Shown here in pieces: positions 49,399 to 58,310 of a stretch of 64,000 bases of DNA. How positions within the stretch are numbered: position 1 is the first letter of the stretch; each line of letters begins with the position of its first letter. The notes beneath the pieces were generated by a model. The model made no database searches. It saw only the letters and a list, made by a program, of their open reading frames with translations, and had not been told where the DNA came from. The position numbers and the translations under genes were made by a program. The stretch spans positions 930,001-994,000 of the forward strand of contig CP051152.1 in the NCBI GenBank assembly GCA_003970805.2, read 5' to 3'. The DNA comes from Undibacterium piscinae. Its GTDB lineage: Bacteria; Pseudomonadota; Gammaproteobacteria; Burkholderiales; Burkholderiaceae_D.

Positions 49399-50634
49399 CT
49401 ATTTTTTTATCGCTTTCTCAACATGACAATTCTCGCTTAAGAAACGCACTGCCCCGCTATACGAGGTATCCCAGTCGTCCATCAGATACACTTGAGCATC
49501 CTCAACAAAGCTATTCCAATCATCCAGGAGTCCCTCTTGCTTTTCATGCGGAGCGCATGCCTTGATCCAGTCAATCGCCAGTTCAGGATGAAAACCCTCG
49601 TTACGGATTTTCTTTACCAATGTTTTTGCTGTTTTTTCCGGCAAGCTAGTTTTTGGCGCAACATCAGCCGAAAAGCAAAGGAACAAGGTCAACAGAGAAT
49701 CGATGTCTGTCTTCCCCTTGGTGAGGCGAGTCCACTCTTTCGAAACCAGCGCATCGTAGTCCGAAGTGTCTTCCACCTCATGGTCACGAATAAAGTAACG
49801 CTCCTTCAACTCATACACCAACCGGTCCAGGGAAATTCCCGCATCTTGGATCTTAGGTAAATCCTGACTAATGATTTCCTGACTAACTCTTTGCGCGATC
49901 TCCTGGAAAATCTCAGGAATTTCATCGACTGCCTCTTGCGCTTTAGGCTTGCCGCGCTTGCTTGATTTAGCCTTGAATCCGTTGACCCTGATAGATTCCA
50001 GTACTGTCGCAAATTCAATTTGATTCAGAATCGAAAGCTCGGTTTCTCCTATCGCACGCATCAACATTGCCGAGCGGATGACCGATACGGCTTCCACATC
50101 ATCTTCTTGCAGCAAACTGCGGGACAAACCCAATTCTTCGCCAAACCAATATCCCGCTTCAATTTCCATTGAATTGGCGCGTCTTTGCTCAAGAGCAGTA
50201 CGATAATCCTGATTTTTTTCCTTCAGCGACCAAAACTCCAGAAAATCTTCGACACTGCCCTTTTCCGCGCGCCCGAACATTGCATATTCAGGCATGGCAA
50301 ATAAGGCTTTGAGCAAAGTGGAACCGCCGCGCGACAGACTTAAAAACGTGTTATCACGAAGAATTTTTGCCGCGACATCAAGATCTCCGCCCGACATCTC
50401 GACCAGATACAAACTCACCAGATTCACGATACGCTTGCGTGCCGCCTCAATTTCCGGCCTCAGGTATTTACTGCCGAATGCACCGGCAATCTGAACCATT
50501 CCCTTTGGAGCTTCACTTGCGATGGCCGCCATTTTTTCACTATCGATGATCGACTGAGCAACTCCATACCTCAGCACAGACTCAAAAAATGGTCGTTGAT
50601 CAATCAGGGCAATATCAAAAGTGTTTTCAGGCAT
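49399..50634 (-). CDS. unrecognised 411-residue protein, last gene of J-domain cassette
   Basis: No signal peptide or membrane helix. The sequence is rich in Glu/Ala/Leu helices. Recognisable spots are GDLDVAAKILRDNTFLSLSRGG (a helical hairpin, shown here in part), EAGYWFGEELGLSRSLL, a basic patch SSKRGKPKAQ near residue 230, and a Trp/Asp-rich end (YLMDDWDTSYSG). I cannot assign a family. It begins 97 bases after the preceding gene, the loosest link in the cassette, and has no clear ribosome site. Confidence 0.7.
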   Translation of the reverse strand: MPENTFDIALIDQRPFFESVLRYGVAQSIIDSEKMAAIASEAPKGMVQIAGAFGSKYLRPEIEAARKRIVNLVSLYLVEMSGGDLDVAAKILRDNTFLSLSRGGSTLLKALFAMPEYAMFGRAEKGSVEDFLEFWSLKEKNQDYRTALEQRRANSMEIEAGYWFGEELGLSRSLLQEDDVEAVSVIRSAMLMRAIGETELSILNQIEFATVLESIRVNGFKAKSSKRGKPKAQEAVDEIPEIFQEIAQRVSQEIISQDLPKIQDAGISLDRLVYELKERYFIRDHEVEDTSDYDALVSKEWTRLTKGKTDIDSLLTLFLCFSADVAPKTSLPEKTAKTLVKKIRNEGFHPELAIDWIKACAPHEKQEGLLDDWNSFVEDAQVYLMDDWDTSYSGAVRFLSENCHVEKAIKK

Positions 50635-50715
50635 GGATTCAAATAGTAAATACGAGCAAATACGCCGCAGGCAGTGGCAACCAAGGCAGGCAGATTACCC
50701 GCCCGCTGTTCGACG

Positions 50716-50737
50716 TGGATTACAGCATGGATTACAG
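50716..50737. repeat. 12-bp direct repeat over a stop codon
   Basis: tggattacag occurs at 50716-50725 and 50728-50737. Each unit supplies a TAA to the minus-strand gene, 12 bases apart and in the same frame, giving a doubled stop. Confidence 0.7.
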
Positions 50738-51493
50738 GGCAGACTCTTCGTCATCGTCCTTATCATCACCATCATCAGTATTTTTTGGACGCACTTCCTC
50801 TTCCACCAATACGGTATCTAGCTCATCGCGTGTCAGACCAGCCAGATACGCACGATAACGTGAGCGCAGCTTCAGCAGCACTTCACGGAAGATCTCAGGA
50901 AGCTCATAGCGCAGCAGATAAGTCACTTCCATCCAGTCATGATCGACCACATTGGCCATATCCATGTCTGATGCCCTGGACTCAGTCTCACGCGTTAAAT
51001 TGAGTAAATCATCATCGATCGCCTGCGTCTTTGATTCATCGCCATATTCATACAAATCAAACGTCGCATAGCGGTAGAAGTGCTCAACCATCTGGGTGCG
51101 GTCCAGCAGATAATCAACCAGCGCATCGTAACCGCCTTCGACTTCGGCAATTTCGTATAAAAATTCAGCCGGATCTGCACCCTCACGGAAAATCACGGAA
51201 TTGATCATCCCGCGCAATTGTTCGTGCGTCAGATCGCCGTAACGCTTCTCCAAAACGACTGCCTGGGCAAATTGCTCAGGCGTGACCAATAAGTTCACCA
51301 GGGACTCTTTGGAGGCGTCATATTCGCGAATAATCGCCAGTAAGTCCTTGGCAGGAAACTGATCCAAAGCAGCAACCAAAGCCTTATCGCCCTCGGTCTC
51401 AGCCAAATTGGCCAACGCAAACTCAGCGCCGGCGATATCACCGGCTTTGATGAGGCCTTGCGCAACTATTAGTGCGGGAACATTCATACTCAT
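50732..51493 (-). CDS. unrecognised 253-residue acidic-tailed protein of J-domain cassette
   Basis: A helical protein without membrane segments. It ends in an acidic tail (about residues 232-253, with DDGDDKDDDEE). AAGGAT precedes the ATG. It starts 9 bases after the stop of the preceding gene. The tail shares the string DDGDD with the neighbouring 199-residue protein. A pair of Tyr/Arg-rich helices (LLKLRSRYRAYLAG) precedes the tail. No family recognised. Confidence 0.75.
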   Translation of the reverse strand: MSMNVPALIVAQGLIKAGDIAGAEFALANLAETEGDKALVAALDQFPAKDLLAIIREYDASKESLVNLLVTPEQFAQAVVLEKRYGDLTHEQLRGMINSVIFREGADPAEFLYEIAEVEGGYDALVDYLLDRTQMVEHFYRYATFDLYEYGDESKTQAIDDDLLNLTRETESRASDMDMANVVDHDWMEVTYLLRYELPEIFREVLLKLRSRYRAYLAGLTRDELDTVLVEEEVRPKNTDDGDDKDDDEESAL

Positions 51494-51502
51494 ACTTTAT
51501 CC

Positions 51503-52102
51503 TTAATCTTTACGGTCGAAACCTTGTTCGGCAAGCCACTCTGATCCCGCTTCACCCAAGTCATAGTCATCACCATCATCCCCGTCATCGCGACCATGTC
51601 TGCCATAATTGCCATCTAGATCGCCGTTCTCTTTCAGATCTTCACTACCGTCATCTTCATTCTCGTCGGAGTCATCTTCTTCCAGAGTATTGGAAGGACT
51701 TGCCAGTCGCGACTTATTGCTCTTATTCAGGTATTCCAGACATGCTGCCGTTACCAAAAAAGCCTCACCACCTGCATCCTTCAAGACTATCTGAACCAGC
51801 TTTTCAGCCCAAGGCTCAAGCTTGACTGTTTTCGACAACTCACTCCAGGACGGATGTTTATTCGCTTCTTTTGACGCCAGCGATTCCATCACCAGCGGAT
51901 TCATAAAACGAAAACCACCGTGAAATGCGACCGCCAACATTTCAGGATTACTCGCCATCATCGGCAACAGGAAAGGCAGTTGTTCGCGCTTTTCAAGCAG
52001 GCGTCCCTTCAAAATATCCTTGCCTTCAGAATCAGTACGCAAGTCTTCAATTTCAGCGTTATACACCGAGATCAGATCTTCAAAAAAACGTGAGAATTTC
52101 AC
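51503..52102 (-). CDS. unrecognised 199-residue acidic-tailed protein of J-domain cassette
   Basis: I chose the GTG at 52100-52102 because CAGGAG lies 8 bases upstream and it overlaps the J-protein stop by four bases (GTGA). A helical N-terminal domain of about 135 residues is followed by a ~60-residue Asp/Glu/Gly tail (RDDGDDGDDYD and others) and a short SEWLAEQGF end that could be a docking peptide. Family not recognised. Confidence 0.75.
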   Translation of the reverse strand: MKFSRFFEDLISVYNAEIEDLRTDSEGKDILKGRLLEKREQLPFLLPMMASNPEMLAVAFHGGFRFMNPLVMESLASKEANKHPSWSELSKTVKLEPWAEKLVQIVLKDAGGEAFLVTAACLEYLNKSNKSRLASPSNTLEEDDSDENEDDGSEDLKENGDLDGNYGRHGRDDGDDGDDYDLGEAGSEWLAEQGFDRKD

Positions 52103-52377
52103 TTCAATACTCCTGATAAATAATTGCCCCAAATCTCGGTCGCCGTCTCCAGAGGAGACTCCAGTAAATTGCGCCGACGATTTTCATCGTAGCTCGCCCG
52201 CGCTACCTCATCCGACAAAACATCATACGCTTCCTTGACAGCGTGAAACTTCTCCGGCGCCAATTCCGAAGCATTTCTATCAGGATGAAACTCAGCCGCT
52301 TTAACGCGAAAGGCTTTTTTTACCTCCGCTAAACTGGCAGTCCCGGAAATGCCCAGAATATGATAATAATCTTTCAT
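52099..52377 (-). CDS. short J-domain (DnaJ-like) co-chaperone
   Basis: 92 residues: an N-terminal J domain (YYHILGISGTASLAEVKKAF) with the essential HPD in FHPDRNA (about residues 32-34), and a ~25-residue tail. It has no zinc-finger or substrate domain, so it should recruit a DnaK to a specific client rather than act generally. First gene of the cassette, translationally coupled to the next. Clients are probably its neighbours; that is inference. Confidence 0.85.
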   Translation of the reverse strand: MKDYYHILGISGTASLAEVKKAFRVKAAEFHPDRNASELAPEKFHAVKEAYDVLSDEVARASYDENRRRNLLESPLETATEIWGNYLSGVLK

Positions 52378-52734
52378 ATACGCTCTTAAGATAGTCTTGG
52401 TTCAAATGCCATCGCAACTCGCCAGACTTCATTCTGGCAAGAATATAAACCGTGTTTCGGGTGGCTTCGTAACAACTAGCCAATATGGATTGTGCACCGC
52501 ATGATTTCAAGTATGGCCGCGCAAAGCGCACAAATAAATAACCATGTGAATGACAGGTGACTCTGGACTTGCAAGATGTTAAAACAATGAAAATTTTCTA
52601 GAAAATCAAAATGCCTTGCTTTTAAGCGTCCCGAATATTCGCGCAGAAAATACGAACACAACAAAATGTGGGGACGCCTAAATTTCGGCATTTTTAAAAA
52701 CAGCAGGACCTGGCAATAGCCAAGCCCTCAAACA
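52378..52734. other. upstream region of the J-domain cassette
   Basis: 357 bases between the slyD stop and the cassette, with no convincing gene. It holds a 14-bp perfect palindrome attttctagaaaat (52593-52606) in an AT-rich patch, a candidate operator. Short minus-strand frames here overlap the J gene and look spurious. Confidence 0.45.
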
Positions 52735-53214
52735 TTAGTGCTGATGGCCGTGTTCACCGTGTACGTGGCCATGCGCAACTTCTTCAGCGCTTGCGGCGCG
52801 CACATCAAGTACGCTTGCTTCAAAACGTATTGTCATGCCTGCCAATGGATGATTACCATCGACAGTCACGCGACCGGAATCAATTGCGGTCACTCGAAAT
52901 TGAAACGATTCTTCAGTTTCAGGATCACGCGTCTCAAACATCAAGCCCACTTCAATGTCAGGCGGAAACAAACCGATTTCCTCTTCGCGCACCAGTTCCG
53001 GATCGAACTCACCAAACGCTTCTTCCGGCGCCATTGTCACCGTCACGGTATCGCCGACATTCTTACCTTCCAGTGCAGCTTCAACTGCCGGCAAGATATT
53101 GTCGTATCCGCCATGCAGGTAGACGATAGGCTCGTGATTCTTATCAATAATCTCGCCTTCCATGTTGAACATAGTGTAGTTAAGGCTGACTGCGGTATTT
53201 TCTGTAATTTGCAT
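52735..53214 (-). CDS. slyD: FKBP-type peptidyl-prolyl isomerase SlyD
   Basis: 159 residues. FKBP segments (YLHGGYDNILPAVEAALEG), an inserted IF domain and a His-rich tail (HGHVHGEHGHQH) that binds nickel are present. SlyD is a folding helper and metallochaperone. It is followed on the same strand by the J-domain cassette 357 bases on, so a chaperone neighbourhood is suggested, but the genes are probably separate units. Confidence 0.93.
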   Translation of the reverse strand: MQITENTAVSLNYTMFNMEGEIIDKNHEPIVYLHGGYDNILPAVEAALEGKNVGDTVTVTMAPEEAFGEFDPELVREEEIGLFPPDIEVGLMFETRDPETEESFQFRVTAIDSGRVTVDGNHPLAGMTIRFEASVLDVRAASAEEVAHGHVHGEHGHQH

Positions 53215-53662
53215 GATGCGTATAAGTAACGATAATTTATCTGGGAAGAAGTAGCTCCGGGTACCATCCTGATGGCAGCAGAAATTATTCTCAATAAGGC
53301 TCGTATTGTAACAGAGCGCGCCATGGCTGACCTAGGCCAACGACATAGCTCACGCCGATTTTGAGCAAATCGGCATCGAGTCAGCAGTCAATCAGGCGCA
53401 CAGACCGGCTTGACGCAGCGCCAATTCGCAGCAAGGCGATCAAGCCAAATACTAAAGTAGACGTTAACAGCAAAAATGTCATGCGAAACGAAACAATTGC
53501 GTGAACTCTTTAATGGAATGTTAGTCTATTATCGTTCTGCACATCTGAGGTGCCTTACCAAGAGTACGCGGTGTGCGGAAAATCCTTGAAAATCGTATGG
53601 CAATCAATACGAAAAATAATGAAAATAGCGTTACCAGCAATCTAACCATCAGGAGATTTTTA
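53215..53662. other. divergent gap between slyD and the M13 peptidase
   Basis: No gene recognised. An 8-bp perfect hairpin gccgattt/aaatcggc with a 5-base loop lies at 53354-53374, without a T-run. Promoters for both genes are expected here. Confidence 0.4.
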
Positions 53663-55723
53663 GTGAAAGCAACCGTTTTCAGCGCTATCGCGCTCATGTT
53701 TGCCGGTGCCACCAGCGCCTACGCTGCCGAACCTGCAAAAGCCATCAGCGCCTCTGCACCCTCCGTTTTGCTATCTGGCATAGACAGCAAGCACAATGAC
53801 ATCAGCGTCAAAGCCCAGGATGATTTTTATCGCCACGTTAACGGCACCTGGTTAAAAAACGAGAAGATTCCGGACGACAGATCCTCTTCCGGCGCTTTCA
53901 TGGACTTGCGTGAAGCGACTATTCCGCACCTGCGTACCCTGATCGAAGGGCTGGCTAAGCAGCACGCCAAGAGCGGTTCGGATGCGCAAAAAATCGCCGA
54001 CATGTACGCCAGCTTCATGGACACAGCCAAGATCGAAGCACTGGGCTTAACCCCTCTGGAAAGTGACTTTGCCAAGGTTGCCGCATTAAGCGACAAGAAA
54101 CAGATCCCTGCATTTATCGCCTACCTGAACTTCATCAGCGTCGGCGCACCATTTGACATCGCCATCCATCAAGACAATAAGGATTCGACCAAATATGTAC
54201 TCGATGTGGGCCAGTCGGGCTTAGGCTTGCCAGACCGCGACTATTACCTCAACAATGAGGATGCCAAACTCAAGGACGCACGCGCCAAATATCTCAAGCA
54301 CATAGAAAAAATGCTGGCGATGGCCGGCGACAAGGATGCCGCTAAAAACGCCACTGACATTCTAGCCTTAGAAACCGAACTGGCAAAAGCGCAATGGACG
54401 AAAGTAGAGTTACGCGACCCGGTCAAGGCATATAACAAAATAGCCCTGAAGCAACTTGACGCACTGACACCCGGCTTTGACTGGAATGCCTATCTGAGCA
54501 CCCTGGGCGTACAAAACAAGCTAGATTCCTTAATGGTAAGCCAACCTAGTTACCTGACAGGCTTTAATACCATACTGCAAAACACTCCGCTGGATGTATG
54601 GAAGGCTTACTTCAAATGGCATTTACTGAGCGCAACGGCTAGCCAATTGCCAAAAGCCTTTGACGAAGAACATTTCGCTTTCTACAGCACCACACTGCAA
54701 GGCACCCCAAGTCAGGAACTACGCTGGAAACGCGGAGTACGCCTGGCCGACGCTAGTCTTGGCGAGAGTCTTGGCAAACTGTACGTAGAAAAACATTTCC
54801 CGGCGCAAAACAAAGCCAAAATGGAAAAACTGGTCAGCAATCTACTGCTCGCCTACAAGCAAAGCATAGATACACTGGACTGGATGAGTCCGGAAACCAA
54901 GAAAGAGGCGCAAGGTAAACTGGCAACCTTCATGCCAAAAATTGGCTATCCGAATAAATGGCGCGATTATTCTGCACTCAAGATCAGCAAAGGCGACACC
55001 GTCGGCAATCTACGCAATGCCCGTAAATTCGCCAGCCAGGTTGAACTCAATAAACTGGGCAAGCCAATTGACCGCGAAGAATGGGGCATGACTCCACAGA
55101 CCGTCAATGCCTACTACAACCCGGAAATGAACGAGATCGTGTTCCCCGCGGCGATTTTGCAGGCGCCATTCTTTGATGCGAAAGCCGATGACGCGGTCAA
55201 CTATGGCGGCATCGGTGCCGTCATCGGCCACGAAATCAGCCATGGCTTTGACGATCAAGGTGCGCAATACGATGGAAAAGGCAATTTGCGTGACTGGTGG
55301 ACCAAGGAAGATCACGAAAAATTTGCCGTCAAGACCGCCGCACTGGTCAAGCAATATAGCGCTTTCAGCCCACTGCCCGGCTATCACGTCAACGGCGAAC
55401 TGACTCTGGGTGAAAACATTGCTGACAACTCTGGCCTGGCCATCGCCTACAAAGCGTACAAGTTGTCTCTCGGCGGTAAACCGGCCCCGGTGATCGCCGG
55501 ACTTACCGGAGATCAGCGCTTCTTCATGGGTTTTGCACAGGTCTGGCGCGGCAAGATGCGCGATGCCACCATGATCGTGCGCCTTAAGACCGACCCGCAC
55601 TCCCCTGGCGAGATCCGCGCCAATGGCACACTCAGAAACATGCCAGGATTCTACGAATCCTATGGGGTAAAAGAAGGCGACAAGATGTACCTGGCACCGC
55701 AAGAGCGCGTTTCCATCTGGTAA
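53663..55723 (+). CDS. pepO: M13 (neprilysin/PepO) metallopeptidase
   Basis: 686 residues from the GTG at 53663, chosen because AGGAG lies 8 bases upstream and it opens a proper signal peptide (cleavage after SAYA). Earlier in-frame starts add up to 30 charged residues. Zinc motif HEISH near residue 522 and the third ligand in GENIADNSGL (ENxxD) are present. It trims peptides in the periplasm or at the surface. The gene ends at a strong two-way terminator. Confidence 0.92.
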   Translation: MKATVFSAIALMFAGATSAYAAEPAKAISASAPSVLLSGIDSKHNDISVKAQDDFYRHVNGTWLKNEKIPDDRSSSGAFMDLREATIPHLRTLIEGLAKQHAKSGSDAQKIADMYASFMDTAKIEALGLTPLESDFAKVAALSDKKQIPAFIAYLNFISVGAPFDIAIHQDNKDSTKYVLDVGQSGLGLPDRDYYLNNEDAKLKDARAKYLKHIEKMLAMAGDKDAAKNATDILALETELAKAQWTKVELRDPVKAYNKIALKQLDALTPGFDWNAYLSTLGVQNKLDSLMVSQPSYLTGFNTILQNTPLDVWKAYFKWHLLSATASQLPKAFDEEHFAFYSTTLQGTPSQELRWKRGVRLADASLGESLGKLYVEKHFPAQNKAKMEKLVSNLLLAYKQSIDTLDWMSPETKKEAQGKLATFMPKIGYPNKWRDYSALKISKGDTVGNLRNARKFASQVELNKLGKPIDREEWGMTPQTVNAYYNPEMNEIVFPAAILQAPFFDAKADDAVNYGGIGAVIGHEISHGFDDQGAQYDGKGNLRDWWTKEDHEKFAVKTAALVKQYSAFSPLPGYHVNGELTLGENIADNSGLAIAYKAYKLSLGGKPAPVIAGLTGDQRFFMGFAQVWRGKMRDATMIVRLKTDPHSPGEIRANGTLRNMPGFYESYGVKEGDKMYLAPQERVSIW

Positions 55724-55744
55724 GCCAGTAAAACTAGCTCTGAC

Positions 55745-55773
55745 AAAAAAAGCTCACCGCGGTGAGCTTTTTT
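55745..55773. terminator. bidirectional terminator after pepO
   Basis: Palindromic stem agctcacc-gc-ggtgagct with flanking A7 and T-rich runs. Confidence 0.9.
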
Positions 55774-55832
55774 ATCGTCCGCAGCAGTTAAATTGCCTGG
55801 CCTTGATTCACTATCTCTGCATGAACATCCAT

Positions 55833-55912
55833 ATACTCCCCCGATTTTTACAGCGAACTCCTCTGTCACGCCCTATTTTTGAGAGCAATAAAAATATACC
55901 GGGGGACAGTAT
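55833..55912. repeat. 80-bp inverted-end element, copy C
   Basis: Starts atactcccccg and ends ccgggggacagtat plus ct, 80 bases. Its left arm reads CCCCCG where copies A and B read CCCCTA, and its right arm has the matching CGGGGG. It ends 3 bases before the dinG stop codon on the minus strand. Confidence 0.75.
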
Positions 55913-55914
55913 CT

Positions 55915-57954
55915 TTACTCCACACTGGTTTTTGCGGCTTCCAAGCCGGCGAAAAATTCCAGCACCGGCGCTACCTCACGGGTACGCGTAAATGCCGGTA
56001 AACTTTGCCAGATTCGCTTTCCATAAGGCTTGGAAATCAGGCGCGGATCGCAAATCATCAAGACACCTTTATCCGTTTCGTCACGGATCAGACGTCCTGC
56101 ACCTTGCTTCAGGTTGATGATCGCTTCCGGCAGTTGGTGATGCACGAATCCGTTCAAGCCCTTCTTTTCCATAGCCTCGATACGGGCGGCCAGCACTGGA
56201 TCATCGGGCGGCGCGAATGGTAACTTGTCGATAATCACCAGTGACAAGGCCTCGCCGCGCACATCCACCCCTTCCCAGAAACTCTGGCTGCCAATCAAAA
56301 CGCCATTGCCGGCAGCGCGAAAGCGCTCCAGCAATTCGGTACGACCTGCGTCCCCCTGGACAAACAAGGGAAATGGCAAATCACGCTGCTTAAACTCTTC
56401 GCGTAAGCGCTCGGCACAATGCTTGACCGCCTTAATCGTTGTGCATAGCAGAAAAGTACGCCCACCCGCCGCCTCTATGACCGGCAGGGCCGCATCAACG
56501 ACCGCATCGGTGTAGTCACGTGAATTCGGCTGTGGCATGCCATTGGGTACGTAGAGCAAACCCTGTTCCTGGTAATTGAACGGACTAGGCCAGGTGCGCG
56601 CCGGCTCATCCCATAAGCCCATTTGTGAAACATAATGGCTGAAATCGTTTTTTACCGCCATCGTCGCCGAAGTGAAAATCCAGGTGCGTGGCACGCCTTC
56701 ACGCTGCTTGTTAAAGATAGGCGCAATCGACAACGGCGTCTTATGCAATTGCAGCGAGGTCGAGTATGCCTCGACCCAGAGTACACACTCAGGTTTGCCG
56801 GCATTATCCTTTTTACTCAGGTCAAGCTCTCGCCAATCGTGCAACTTCCCGTTCAGATCAATCGCACGAACCCGGCATTGCTCCAGCGTTTCGGCTCGTA
56901 CCGCCTGCTTCTCCAACACCACGATCATGTCGTCCATGGCATCTTTCAGCGTTTCTAACGCGGGAAAGAACGGGCTAGATGGCGCAATCTGCAGCAAGGA
57001 CATGCGGATGGAGTCTTGTCCGAAAGTGAGGCGCAGATCACGCGCAGCACGCTCTACAGGGGCAACCAAACTGGCCCACTCGGCACCATCCCTGGCATGC
57101 GATAAGCCTTCAGCGAGCACATCGCGGCTCAACTCCAGAATTTGCGAGGTGGAAATCGTATCGCCAAAAAACAAAGTGGCGGTATCGGGCAATTGATGCG
57201 CCTCATCAAAAATAACCGTATTGGCAGAAGGCAGTAACTCGGCAATGCCGGTATCCTTTAATGCCAGGTCAGCAAAGAACAGATGATGGTTGACCACCAC
57301 CACATCGGCCTGCTGCGCCTCTTTGCGCGCCTTCATGACGAAGCAATCCTGATAGTACTGACACTCAGAACCCATGCAGGTATCTTTAGTCGAGGTCACC
57401 AGACTCCAGACCGGCGCCGTTTCCGGCACCCGCGCCAGTTCGGCCTTGTCGCCGGTGCTGGTCGTTTTCATGAAACGCGAGATGTCCCGCAGATAGCCAA
57501 CATCTTCACGCGAGGTCAAGCGCCCGTTTTGCAAGGTTCGTTCCAGATGGAAATGGCAAAGATAATTCGCGCGCCCCTTGAGCAAGGCTACCGAGACCGG
57601 TGCCTTCAACACTTTCTTGATGGTGGGAATATCATGCAAAAACAACTGATCCTGCAAATTTTTGGTGCCAGTGGAAATAATCACCTTGCCGCCCCACAAC
57701 AGCGCAGGCGTCAGATACGCGTAGGTTTTCCCTGTGCCGGTACCGGCCTCGGCCAGCAGGGTATTTTGACCGACGATAGCCGCAGCGATCGCTTTTGCCA
57801 TCTCGGTTTGCGCCTGACGAGGACGATAACCCCTGATAGAAGCGCTCAGCGCACCCGACAAACCAAAAATTTGTTCGAGTTCATCATCGTGAATACTGTT
57901 CGCATTGGAATCCTGACTTGATATCAGATTCTGTTTTTGTATAATTTCAGTCAA
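55915..57954 (-). CDS. dinG: DinG/YoaA-type ATP-dependent DNA helicase
   Basis: 679 residues, superfamily 2 XPD-like. Walker A AGTGTGKT, the DEAH box FDEAHQL, and helicase motif VI (QGAGRLIRDE) are present. Cys residues at LCHFH and in the CMGSECQYYQDC cluster would hold the iron-sulfur centre. It unwinds damaged or forked DNA and R-loops. Converges on pepO with the 80-bp element between. Confidence 0.92.
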   Translation of the reverse strand: MTEIIQKQNLISSQDSNANSIHDDELEQIFGLSGALSASIRGYRPRQAQTEMAKAIAAAIVGQNTLLAEAGTGTGKTYAYLTPALLWGGKVIISTGTKNLQDQLFLHDIPTIKKVLKAPVSVALLKGRANYLCHFHLERTLQNGRLTSREDVGYLRDISRFMKTTSTGDKAELARVPETAPVWSLVTSTKDTCMGSECQYYQDCFVMKARKEAQQADVVVVNHHLFFADLALKDTGIAELLPSANTVIFDEAHQLPDTATLFFGDTISTSQILELSRDVLAEGLSHARDGAEWASLVAPVERAARDLRLTFGQDSIRMSLLQIAPSSPFFPALETLKDAMDDMIVVLEKQAVRAETLEQCRVRAIDLNGKLHDWRELDLSKKDNAGKPECVLWVEAYSTSLQLHKTPLSIAPIFNKQREGVPRTWIFTSATMAVKNDFSHYVSQMGLWDEPARTWPSPFNYQEQGLLYVPNGMPQPNSRDYTDAVVDAALPVIEAAGGRTFLLCTTIKAVKHCAERLREEFKQRDLPFPLFVQGDAGRTELLERFRAAGNGVLIGSQSFWEGVDVRGEALSLVIIDKLPFAPPDDPVLAARIEAMEKKGLNGFVHHQLPEAIINLKQGAGRLIRDETDKGVLMICDPRLISKPYGKRIWQSLPAFTRTREVAPVLEFFAGLEAAKTSVE

Positions 57955-58025
57955 AATAGGCAGGCAATCAGGTGCAACAAAATGTAAAGTTCGTAAGCAA
58001 ACATGCGAGGTGCTAAAATAGCAAT

Positions 58026-58226
58026 TTACGCCGGAACATCGGGCATCATTTGCATTTTTAATAAAGTTATGTGATCTTTCAATTGCAATTTCCGCTTTTT
58101 CAGGCGGCGCAACTGTAATTCATCGTGATTGAGGTCTTTAACCAATGCATTGATGACCACGTCAAGATCACGGTGTTCAACTTCCAACTCGATGATGCGT
58201 TGTTGTATTTCTTCTGAATGACTCAT
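58026..58226 (-). CDS. DUF465 (YdcH-like) small coiled-coil protein
   Basis: 66 residues, almost wholly helical, with the DUF465 core (HRDLDVVINAL ... LRRLKKRKLQLKDHI). The function is unknown in the family. It lies upstream of dinG on the same strand and starts 84 bases from the divergent PP2C gene. Confidence 0.85.
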   Translation of the reverse strand: MSHSEEIQQRIIELEVEHRDLDVVINALVKDLNHDELQLRRLKKRKLQLKDHITLLKMQMMPDVPA

Positions 58227-58310
58227 AGTCGCCTGGTTGGAGGTAGAATGAAGTTAATTTAAATAATGCAATTAGTAGGAATACCCCGCTAGTTTAATCT
58301 ACCAAGACGT

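Noticed and set aside
52301..52691. Minus-strand frames of 71-76 codons upstream of the J-domain gene
   Set aside because: They overlap the J gene in another frame or lack a ribosome site and recognisable features.
53597..53662. Longer N-terminus for the M13 peptidase from the ATG at 53597
   Set aside because: It would place more than 20 polar residues before the signal peptide; the GTG at 53663 has AGGAG at the right distance.
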